From Apophysomyces variabilis (lineage: Eukaryota; Mucoromycota; Mucoromycetes; Mucorales; Mucoraceae): 64,000 bases of DNA. This document shows, in pieces, positions 24,201-34,981 of this stretch (its first letter is position 1; each line of letters starts with the position of its first letter). Location of the stretch: assembly GCA_002749535.1 (NCBI GenBank), contig MZZL01000384.1, forward strand, positions 131,410 through 195,409, read 5' to 3'. A program made the translations under genes and the position numbers. A model generated the notes under the pieces. The model did not search any database. It was given only the letters and a program-made list of their open reading frames with translations, and was not told the DNA's origin.

Positions 24201-24820
24201 CGATCGGCCTCATCGTTCTCAAGTTCCTGACTGTTACTCCTCGCTGCCACTTCCAAATGATAAATGGGACGTCGTTTATCGCTAGTTTCCTTTCTACGAG
24301 TAGGACCAGAGATGGAATTACGCGAGCGTGTTGACCTGAGCGGTCTTTTAGGGGAGGATGTTTCGTCTTCTTCTAGATCCTTGGATAGGGAGGCATTCTG
24401 ATTAGGCAAAGAAGAACTGGCTTCGGTGTTGATGGTAGGCGATTCGGCTGAAGGGATGTGGGAAGGTTCGACTACTATAGAGTTCTCCCTTTGTTGGCGG
24501 AAAGGCGACCGAGGCGGAGGGACAGGGCAAAGCATGACAGTTTCACTGTCTGGGTGTGGTGAACGGAGGGTAGGAGGGGTAGGACAATCCAAGGAGCATT
24601 GGGTCGGGTGACCGGGTGCCAAGGATGTTTTTTCGAGATCTTCTCTAGTTTTGGCTAGAAGACTATCTCTGTCTGCTGTAATCTTTTCCAGTTTGCTTTG
24701 GAGATCTTGGATCTTTATCTTCTGACTCTGGATTGTAACTTTTTGGTCCTCAATTGTTCGCTTGAGTCGATCATTTTCCACGGTCAAATCACAGCCAACA
24801 AGTGCAACTTCGGTCGTCAT
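21216..24820 (-). CDS. PX-PH-RhoGAP protein (Bem3-like)
   Basis: Eight exons (24820-23951, 23889-23791, 23707-23591, 23504-23397, 23292-22269, 22137-22000, 21928-21452, 21391-21216) encode 1,002 residues. In order: a coiled coil (about 13-60), a Ser/Pro-rich linker, and a PX phosphoinositide-binding domain (about 243-355). A PH domain follows (about 363-475, DGYLTKRGKNFGGWKSRYF and the closing WLEAL). After a Ser-rich linker comes a RhoGAP domain (about 678-865) with the arginine finger in EEGIYRLSG near residue 721. The tail is acidic. This is the architecture of fungal Bem3, a GTPase-activating protein for Cdc42 at membranes during polarised growth. The second of two possible acceptors (CATCAG at 23293-23294) was used because it restores the PH strand YYES-RDGPFLGS. 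The gene converges with the GATA factor. Confidence 0.92.
23352..23373. repeat. (CT)n microsatellite in a RhoGAP-gene intron
   Basis: An uninterrupted CT repeat of 11 units lies inside the intron between the two PH-domain exons. On the coding strand it reads GAGAGA. Confidence 0.8.
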
Positions 24821-24959
24821 GGAATCAGTAAAAAGAAGAAAATGTAAATAAGGTGAATGTGTACTAAATGACTGTAAAGGAGTCGGAAAGGAAAGGAGAA
24901 TTAGAGAAGTAAGTAAGAGAAGGAAAGAAATAAAGTAAATGTGTATATATGATTAGAGA

Positions 24960-25030
24960 TAAAGAGAGAGAGAAAAAGAAAGAGAAAAAAAGATGGAAAA
25001 AAAAGAGAAAAAAAAGAGAGAGAGAGAGGG
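24960..25030. repeat. GA/AAG purine tract upstream of the RhoGAP gene
   Basis: About 70 bases of almost pure purine lie 140 bases upstream of the minus-strand start codon. On the coding strand this is a CT-rich tract, probably in the promoter or leader. Confidence 0.6.
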
Positions 25031-25039
25031 ATGAATTCA

Positions 25040-27071
25040 GGAGAGGCAGAAAATATAGACTCCCTCCTCGATCTGGCTGGAAATAATCAAACCTGCATTA
25101 ATACTGATCTATCCGTCCATAAAAAGTATTGTCCTTTTCTTAGACTCGTATGGAGTATGGCATGATAAAGTGTACTTAGGATCAAGTTGTTTGCAGCTAC
25201 TCGCAATGGATTGAGATCTCCATTAATTTGCGCCTTTTCTTAATGCAGCACATCCAATCTACGTACATTAGTCCAAGCCCTATTCTTGAATTCTAATACT
25301 GTATTATGTCATTATATGTTTGTTATTTCGGCCAGATTTTGTCATCCTTAGTTTTTCGCCTTTTGACAGATGGCTATACGGAAAAAGGCTTAGCCACAAT
25401 GTTCAGTTTCTGGATTTGCTCGCTATTTGAGAAAACCTGTAATATTCTTGGTTTACAAAACAAGTACGCTGCTAATGTACGATTGAATATAACAAATAAA
25501 CTGTAATCTATCTGTTTCAGATGATAAATGGTTACAGGCAGTTTTGTACCGTCCAATCCGTACGCTTCCTATTTGCAGCTCTGAGAAAACGTGGGAAGCA
25601 TTTAATAGCTCACAATTGCAAAAAAGGGGAGGCCATTTGAAGGTTCACCAGACGAACGAGACAGTTACATACGGAAACAACTGACCAGTATCAATTGCTC
25701 TATTATGTTCGACTCGATATTCACTGGATCCTTTCTTTAACGAGATGCTTGACATTCATTTTAGAAAAATCGATAGAATCATGGTATAAGTCAGCCTTCT
25801 TTCGCCTCAACCACATATGCTAAAACGGCCTATTATTAATATCAATGTAGGATAAATAGAGATGAACTTTAGATAGCCCTTCAATATGCTGCGTCACAAT
25901 GCTGTTCTGATCATAGATTAGCAAGGTTAGGGTAAATGATTAAGGTTTAAGAAAATTATCTCAGAGATCAATGCGCTTTCCCGAGAATTTTCCAACTACG
26001 GGCCGAAATAACAAAATGTCGGAATATGCAACGAGATAACGTCCGACAGAACGTGCTATGGATCAGCTACTGCATGTATTCTTGAATTCAACCTTTCCCG
26101 AAACAGCCCACTCTAATCCAGTCCAGACATACACTCAGATAACTAGCTATAGAACCGCAAATATGCACTATCGTTATGTAGAATTTTTGGAAATAGGCTC
26201 AGTAAGACCACAGGAGGTGCTTGCTAAAATTCAGCTCTGCTAGATAAACCTGCTGTTCTTAAAATTGATCGTATTCTTCGATATTTGAATATGTAACTTA
26301 AAAAGACGCTGTTCCTAATCAGTATTTAAAGTATGAGAATCTTCAACCAGCCTTTCCATAACAAACCAGATTTCAGGTTTCTACCATACTAGTGAGAATA
26401 TTCGTGGCATCCATTAAAAGAAATAGCGGAAGCTCTGAGCTTAGATATTCGTTTACGTAGGATTATCAATCCATACATTAGTACAGGGATGAAAAACTGG
26501 GGCTGATGGAGATGGAGAAGGTGCCGAGCAAAAGAGAAAAAAGCATGCAAACAGGTTACAATGCATTAGTGTTTGCTTGAATAATACCTCCTTTAGAGGC
26601 AAATAGAAGAATATGATGTATTATATTCGGAGTGACACATATTCATTGTTAAGGAGAGAGTAAATGCATGACAATGCATGTACCCATGTGGTTACGCCAC
26701 ATCGATGGTTTCGCTCTTATGATAAGGCTTATTTACTGAACAATATCTGATGCGAATTGGTATACGCCAAGAGAGCAAAGTTCTTCTTAATAAGGTCGGC
26801 TGATGCATAATCAAAAAGTACTTGTGCAATGAATTCAGTAATAGCAATGGGAAATTACTCGCTTTCCAAATTCCTTTTGCTAACTAGATTCGGGTTTACT
26901 CTAGGTCGGTTTTAACATGGTTCTGCACCAAATACTGTATTTGTGTAACAATAAGCTGGTTTAAAGATCGACAGCTTTTTCTGTCACGCGAGAAAAAAGT
27001 AAGTACATCAACAAATATGCATTCGCAATCTATCAAACTTAAACATATTCACATCAATCGGACCATAGCTC
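25040..27071. other. 2-kb AT-rich region without recognisable genes
   Basis: Only short frames are present, the longest about 61-66 codons, and none has a domain, signal peptide or in-phase splice partner. No tRNA or repeat family was found by eye. Small spliced genes cannot be ruled out. Confidence 0.5.
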
Positions 27072-29501
27072 TTACGATCCCTCTAACTGAAATCGTATCC
27101 AAAAACAATGTTGTCTAATTGTTAAAGCACAAGATGTCACTAGATGAATGAACAACGCGTCAGTTGAGATAAAAAATCCAGGGCAGACATGCATCCCATA
27201 CCAGAGTTGTAACCATGGATTTTCCCGAGTCGTCTGTCCAAGCCAATTCCGTAGTTCGAGAAAGATCCACACCTTAATCCAATGGGGCGTAAATGGATGC
27301 TCTTTCACATCTTTCATTCCTTCGATGGCGGCTTGACCGCGGTCTTTGATACTATATTCGCGCAAAACCGGCAAGGCATTCTTGAACAAATCTAGGTCTG
27401 GATCAAGCTGACGCCCGATACCCTCCAACAACATGATGCTAACGATGACATTTACAAAATCACCTTCCAACTTCACGTGATGTGCTCTGACCATATTCAT
27501 TGCCTCGTGTAAAAGATTACCAATCTTTACAGCACCAAGGTGAAATGTATTTTGCTTCAGCCCCAAAATAAGATTCTGCATACGGAGTGCAAATACATCC
27601 GGTTGAATGACTAGATCGGGTGTTCTACACCTCTCAACCATCAGCTCGCCTGCTCGGTAGCCATCAAATTGGGCGACTGCGCGAAACAAATCCAGAAAAT
27701 TACGGCGATTGACGTCGTTAAGTTCGTTAACAAGGCCTGTATCGATAAAGACAAGATGCGGTGAATATCCTTCATTATCCAATGCTTCGAATTCTTGTAG
27801 CATCCTTTCTGGATCATCTCGTACAGCCAACACTCTTTGAACTGCCAAATCACCATAATCTTTTAGTTCGTGTCCCGCTAGTTTGGACCAGGCTTTTTGG
27901 ACAGGATGATGAGCGGACGGCTTGTAAAACTTCACCATGATATTTCCCGGATGTAGATCCGCATGGACAAAGTTATAGAAGATCAACATATGCTAAGCTG
28001 GCTTGTTAGTCAACACGACTCATATCGTTACGTTCTCCGGTCCATATTACCAGAAAGGCATCCAATCCTTTGAAATATGAAGCGATCAAAAAAAATTAGA
28101 ACTGATTGGCTCAAAAGAGAGGACCTTACCAATGTTAGCAATCCGATGACCAAAAGTAGCGGATGTATCACCGTTTCGTTTTGCAAAGGCCGCTTGTTCC
28201 AGAAACAGTCGAAGCGGAATTCCATTTTCATATTCTTCTATTAACATGTCTCGCGTGGTATAGTTCGTCAGTGGCTTTGGGAACTTGACTTTCTCAGATT
28301 GGCTGAAGTATTCATTGAATCGCCTGAGATTGTCTGCCTCGACCCGCAAATCCAACTGATCGCGCATCATGCTACCAAAGACCGCTACCTCTTCTGGTAA
28401 TGACAACCACTGGAAGGTAGGGATGAGTGTGAGCAGTGAGGCGAGATAATGCATGATCTTTAAGTCACGGTTCACAATTTGGCGTGCTTTGGGATGGATT
28501 ACTTTGACGGCCACAGCAGTGTGGAGTAGAATTGGTCCTTCTGGCCCAGCGACTTGGACACAGTCAGCTGTCACTGTGTTGTCTTTAAGCATAAAAGCTT
28601 CCATGTCTTCGGGTCTGAGATTTTCCGGTCGAACCTTTGCTTTGTACACTTGGGCGATCGCACCTACCCCAAGTGGTGTCGGATCAAGTTCACTGAACAC
28701 CTCGCCTATTTCTTTCCCAAATGCTTCCTCAATGATGCGCTTTGTGTATGAAAAAGGATGCGGATCTACTTGTGAATGAAGTTTGGAAAGGCGGGCACAG
28801 AGTGCCAAAGGGAAAAGGTCTGTGCGCGATGCAATCCATTGTGCCAACTGAAAAGGAAGAGTTAGAAATGATACCCCGTGATACGTGTATGTACACAGGT
28901 ATCTCAATGTGTGCTTGGATCAAAGTTTGTATACCTTGATGAATGTAGGTCCAGCGCGCTCCATTTGGGTAGAGATGAAGTCGTACCACCAGAGCGTACC
29001 ACTACGTTCGTTATCTTCTTTCGCCACTGGACTTCCGAGAAGAACAATCGGCGTGGATAAAATGACGGGTGTGAATAGTAGAATGATATGGGCCAAACGA
29101 CGCAAAGTCAATAAGGGTTCTAAGACCCAATCGTCTAATATTCTCCACAGACGATGTAACAGTTGTACAAGTCGATGCTCCGAAGAGGTCGTGTCCACAG
29201 CTTCTTTATCGAGAACTGTGACAGGCATGGCATGCGTCTTGTCATCGTAATTGTTTCTCAACGAGAGAGTAGCAGTAGCAGTTGAGCCAAAACTAGCGGA
29301 ATAAAGAGCGGGTTTATGAAGACTGGCGTTGGCCGTTCCAGACGAGATAACACGTCGAAAAGTGGCAGCATGGAAAGGTGATGAATGAAACCCTAACTTA
29401 GCATCAGGTATTCTGAGGTATGTTGGGGAGTGAAGTCTGCGTTTCAAGGGGTAGCATGCTTGGGGTGCCCATTTTGCACCACCGGAAACGAGCTTCTGCA
29501 T
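27072..29501 (-). CDS. ABC1/ADCK (UbiB-type) atypical kinase-like protein, mitochondrial
   Basis: Four exons (29501-28935, 28847-28130, 28067-28051, 27992-27072) encode 740 residues. The N-terminus is basic and Ser-rich, fitting a mitochondrial presequence, with a membrane segment near residues 143-162 (IILLFTPVILSTPIVLLGS). Conserved UbiB motifs follow: the extension motif as FIKLAQWIASRTDLFP, the Ala-rich nucleotide loop GVGAIAQVYKAK, the Lys strand AVAVKVIHP, the catalytic HADLHPGN (about 444-451) and the metal-binding VFIDTGL. The sequence is nearest in style to the ADCK2/Mcp2 branch, whose members act in mitochondrial lipid or coenzyme Q homeostasis; that role is inferred. Exon 3 is only 17 nt and is needed to keep the frame before the catalytic loop. 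The classical KxGQ motif reads KLAQ here. Confidence 0.88.
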
Positions 29502-29837
29502 CTCGTACGGAGTTTGCCAGCATAGAAGGTCAATCCTTTCTTAGGCCTTGGCCATTCCGCTCGCACAAATCGTCGTTCCACATGATCGTCTCACAGTCAC
29601 GGATGCCACACTTCGAAAAGAGGCCATATGCGAAACCAAACATTAATCAAAGCCGTCGGCTAACAATTTGCCGAAGAATTTGTAGATATGTCTCTTTATA
29701 TATTGAGCACATGAAAAAATGCACCCTTTCTTTTATTTTCTTTTTAATGATGTGAATGGCATAGCATCCGTGGGTTGCAACCTACCGCATATGAATGAGC
29801 GAAAACAAAGAAAACAACAAACAAATTAATCTAGAAT

Positions 29838-30872
<1,035 letters not shown>

Positions 30873-31707
30873 GTCAGTCTTATCTTACCCATCGCGTTCG
30901 AACTGTAAGCAAATTTTGGTTCAGTTTCAGTTGTACTAATTGTTTCGTTTATTACCTCGCTCAACTGAAGTGGTGTGAGAAACATGGCAAGAGTGATTTT
31001 TCTAAGTGTGGGAAATTCACAGGTGCACCCAAATCATGCAATGAGAGTATTCCAATTTCCGACAGGGTTACGAAAATGACGGTGGCGAAATTGGGCTCAT
31101 GTTATTACGCATGTTTGCGCTGCTTATTAAACTAGTGGGACTTCACTAAACATCCACAACGACTTAGACGATCGTGGGGGAGGCATTGTGCTAATTGGAT
31201 CTGAGCGCAATCGACAGAATGAGTACAAGAGAGAGTCAACGAGTTTCAAGAGGATCAGTTGCGAGTGATAGAAGCAGCATCCTTAACACTTGCTGCTTGA
31301 ATTTTACAGGTAAATATCAGCTACGTCGGCTTAACTTAGAAGGTTTAGCTTGTTTGCTTTAAAGTAAGCATTCATACTATGACATATTCTGTTAATGCGT
31401 GCAGAGCAAAGTATTCGATAAAAGCTTCTCTAGGTTTCTTTTTGCCCAGAACTTGTCCGATCTGTTGGAGCAAAGACAAGGAGAGGATTGTTTAACGGAC
31501 ACGGGTGGAGCCGTATATCTGATTGGAGCAATGCTATCATTCATCGATCTATCCTACAAGGAGACGACTTAACATATAAGCATGCCAAAGCGCATCCACT
31601 AATGGAAATTATTACCCTGACTTGGGCAATGTATTCGCAAGCACCCATCGACAAGAGATTGAGTGCCTATTTCTTCTTCAACTTTACAGTGAGGTTAATA
31701 AAACAAT
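30873..31707. other. Unresolved region with exon-like plus-strand frames
   Basis: Several plus-strand blocks look coding. One is a 13-codon block from ATG 30984 that joins in phase across a 43-nt intron to 31066-31134 (GYENDGGEIGLMLLRMFALL). Another is an open block at 31405-31572 after a good acceptor (GCGTGCAG), containing FLFAQNLSDLLEQRQGEDCL. A third overlaps it in another frame and runs to about 31720. I could not build one consistent gene from them and recognise no family. Confidence 0.3.
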
Positions 31708-32361
31708 CTAAGAGCCGTTCCCATTTCTATCCGCGTCTTCACGCCAGACTTTCATGCGGCGATCTAGCATACGTTGAACTGCATGTTGATTTCCAAATAA
31801 CTGCGCCTGCGTACGAGCCTGTTCTAATTCATGGCTGGTGCGAATGTGATGCCGGTCGGCAGCATTCATCATAGCTGAATGAGAAGAATTGAAAACCACA
31901 ACCGCTCCAATACTGAATGCTACAATCCCTGCAGATAGTAACGATATGAAAGTGGTATTGGTTGTGAATCTTGTGTTTGTGTAAGAGGACCATTCTCCTT
32001 TGTAAGAGGGATCATCCTGAGCCCAGTAAGCATTGGTATAAGAGGCAGGTCGATTGCCTGGTGGGGGTCTCCAAGGATCCCCTGTCATAGCAATATCCCA
32101 CCCATAGCCTGTCCGCAGATAGGTGTTCCGCTTCCCATTATCAATTAAGAACTCATAGGCTTTGACGACCTCACGGAACTTGTCCAAATCTCCGTTCTGA
32201 GTGTCGGGGTGAAGCGACTTGGCCAGTTCGTAATACCGCTTTTTTATGGTTGTATGAGATGCATCCCGAGGTAAGGACAGTATCTCATAAGGAGATCGCT
32301 TTACAGTGGCATAGCCTCGTCGTGCTGAGATAGGAAAGGGTTTAAACACTGGCTTTAGCAT
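31708..32361 (-). CDS. Mitochondrial J-domain (DnaJ-like) membrane protein
   Basis: A single exon encodes 217 residues. The N-terminus (MLKPVFKPFPISARRGYATV) is a typical mitochondrial presequence. A J domain follows (about 23-85, SPYEILSLPRDASHTTIKKR then the HPD triad in SLHPDT). After a Pro-rich linker there is one transmembrane segment (about 138-160, TFISLLSAGIVAFSIGAVVV) and a charged tail. HPD stimulates the ATPase of an Hsp70 partner, and the membrane anchor suggests an inner-membrane co-chaperone resembling DNAJC30-type proteins in layout. The partner is not known. It is divergent from ethanolamine kinase with 150 bases between start codons. Confidence 0.88.
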   Translation of the reverse strand: MLKPVFKPFPISARRGYATVKRSPYEILSLPRDASHTTIKKRYYELAKSLHPDTQNGDLDKFREVVKAYEFLIDNGKRNTYLRTGYGWDIAMTGDPWRPPPGNRPASYTNAYWAQDDPSYKGEWSSYTNTRFTTNTTFISLLSAGIVAFSIGAVVVFNSSHSAMMNAADRHHIRTSHELEQARTQAQLFGNQHAVQRMLDRRMKVWREDADRNGNGS

Positions 32362-32511
32362 GGTTCCAAAAAATCAACAGCGCTCAGCTTCCATCAATGT
32401 CAGCACAACTTGAAAAGTCACGCGCTGTAATGTGATCTCGACCACCGGTATCTCTTCGTTTCTTTTTCTTCCTCCTCCTTTTTTCTCTACTTATTCTATA
32501 CCCAATAATCC
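32362..32511. promoter_or_regulatory. Compact divergent promoter, J-protein / ethanolamine kinase
   Basis: Only 150 bases separate the two divergent start codons, so both core promoters must lie here. The plus-strand side has a pyrimidine-rich leader (TTTCTTTTTCTTCCTCC). No clear TATA box is present for either direction. Confidence 0.55.
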
Positions 32512-34023
32512 ATGCCGCCTCATGCCGTAAATCAGTCCAGGAGTTATCCTTATGATGAACCTGATCTCGCCACCGATGCCTCCCTCGATCGACTAATCGA
32601 CGCCACACCCTTTGTAGACGTCGAGGTACCACACTTGAACCTGTTCGAAGGTTCTTACAAAGTAGTTTCAGCCGTTTTCCCTTCTTGGAAAAGGGAGGAC
32701 ATCCAGTTTACACAGTGCAAGGATGGGATAACCAATCAGTGTGAGTTGGTTTTTATCGTGAATTGTCTATCCTATTTATTGACGTCAAAACTGATAGTGG
32801 TCCGAGTGACCCATACCCCGACTGATTTCTCCGTTCTTGTTCGAGCATACGGTAAAGGGTCCGAGCTACTGATCGACCGCAGACAGGAAATCATTGTAAG
32901 TAGACAGCAAAAGAATAGTTTCCACAGACAACAGTTTCGTCTGATTTTAAAAATAGAATATCATGACCTTATCTGCTCAAAATCTATGCCCTCCTTTGTA
33001 TGCACGATTCAGAAATGGTCTAATGTATGGATTCATCAAGGGCCGAGTATCATCTGTGGAAGAAATGTATCAACCAACCACAGCACAGTGGATAGCAAAA
33101 CGTTTAGCGAAGTGGCACAAGGTGCAGCTTCTTCCGGATCAACACGACGGGGCGATACCAGGTTCCAAAAAGCAGAAATTGTGGTATACCATGTGGAACT
33201 GGTTGGAACAAGGTATGTACTGATGGCGCTTGAAAACCATAGTCATGAGCTCATCCGGTGATCTAATAGTTCCTGAAAAGTACGATGATCCAAAGAAACA
33301 ACATACATTCGAAACCCGATTTGACATGAAAAAGGTGGCGTCCGAGGTAAGAAGACGAAAGAAAGAAATAGAGGAAATGTGGTTTTCTCAGGAGAGAGAG
33401 AATGAAAGAAGGAGAGCGTAGTGACTTAAGGCCGTTGCTTTTTCCTGCAGCTCCAGCAACTCATTGAACGGTTGGAGAAATTGCAATCTCCTATTGTTTT
33501 CTCGCACAATGATTTGTTGTATGGCAACATCATCTATGACGACGAAAAAGGTGAGAGTGTGGTACATAGATGGGACACGTGATGACGTTTGATGACACAT
33601 GCTTCTATAGAAGAAGCATCGTTTATAGATTACGAATATGGCTGTTATGCATTCCGGGGTTTCGATATTGCCAATCATTTCAACGAGTATGCTGGCTTTG
33701 AGTGCGATTATTCCCGCTATCCGGACAAAGAGTTCCAGCTGCAATGGTTTGATTGGTACCTGACAGAGAGCAATGGAGGCGGTAAGTATTTAAATTAAAA
33801 AAATAGCTAAATTTGCTAACTTTATACGGAAGTGAAACCACCCAAAGAGGAGCTAGCGACACTTTATGAAGAAGTCGACAACTTCTCCTTGGCATCCCAT
33901 TTCTACTGGGGTTTGTGGGCGATGATCCAAGCCAAGGTTTCTGATATTGACTTTGATTATATGGAGTATGCTGTTTTACGATTTGATGAATATGAACGCC
34001 GTAAAAAACAAGTTTTCAAATAG
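32512..34023 (+). CDS. Ethanolamine kinase (choline/ethanolamine kinase family)
   Basis: Seven exons (32512-32740, 32798-32895, 32957-33212, 33270-33346, 33451-33550, 33611-33781, 33833-34023) encode 373 residues. Visible are GITNQLVRV (nucleotide loop), LVRAYGKGSELLIDR, PPLYARFRNGLMYGFIKGR, Brenner's motif IVFSHNDLLYGNII with the catalytic Asp, and the metal-binding SFIDYEYGCYAFRGFDIANH. The C-terminal helical part follows (HFYWGLWAMIQAKVSDIDFD). It phosphorylates ethanolamine as the first step of the CDP-ethanolamine (Kennedy) route to phosphatidylethanolamine in the cytosol. It resembles Eki1/ETNK more than choline kinase because of YGFIKGR and the short N-terminus, but dual activity is possible. 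All introns are 50-105 nt. Confidence 0.93.
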
Positions 34024-34981
34024 AATAATACAACGTAATTTTTTCCCTTTTCACTATGAGATATACATTTTCATGTAATTTTGCATTGTACTTTCTATTG
34101 AACGAAGCTGTTGCAGAATCTGCAAAGGAGTTTTATGATGATCATGTTGCGTGTTGTAACTAAATGATTTCATGGCAGTTACATCTCTTGACGTGATACT
34201 GTTCTCTTTATTTTGAGCAATCTGCTCAAATAGTTTAGAATTCATGTTTGTGAAATAGATGCAGACGAATAATGGGATAAAAAAGCTCCATGATTTTCTC
34301 ATCGGCTTTTACCATGCAGTAATAATAAAATGCGTACCACACATTATCTCTCTCACATAGTGCTTATTGTATGCCAAGGTTTAATAAACTGAATAGGGCA
34401 AAAAGGGGGCGGGAGGTTCTTAAGGTTCTGACTATAGAAGCTTATTTAAAGGGGGAGAAAAGAGAACGACGAGATATTCGGAACCGATATATTGAGTAGG
34501 AGCAGCAGCAGCAACAGCAGCTACAGTAGGTGATATTCATGCCTCTTTTCTATGGTTATGAAAGTTATGGTAGTAGGTATCATGACAACCTACGGGACAT
34601 GCTTTATTTGGAAAGATGGTGTGGTGTAACCGTATAGGCAGAGCTACTGGACATTGAGCTGTGATTGGTCCATCGTGAGGGGAAACATTGGGAAGTGGCC
34701 ATTACGTGATTCGCTGCCAGCTGAGGTTGATTCACATTTACAGTACTCCCCATGTATATGACGGGCGCTCGGTGTTAGATTTTTGGGAATTTTTTTTGTT
34801 TTCTTGCCTTTTTTTTCTTTTTTCACGTACACAGCGCACGCTCACACTTTGGAACCATTTCAACTTGGAAGAGGGATCAAAAAGGAAAGAAATATAATAA
34901 TAAAAAAGTAAGCAATAAAAGAAAGGAAAAGAGGGTTTCTTTCTCAAGTCTTTCATCTGGTGTATTTTGTGCCAATAGTCA
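34024..34981. other. Intergenic; promoter of the Def1-like gene
   Basis: It contains an imperfect AGCAGC/AACAGC run (34500-34522) and, near the right end, purine-rich leader sequence. No gene is supported. Confidence 0.5.

Noticed and set aside
34499..34522. AGCAGC run as a possible coding poly-Ser/Gln
   Set aside because: Short and outside any open frame with a start; treated as simple sequence in a promoter region.
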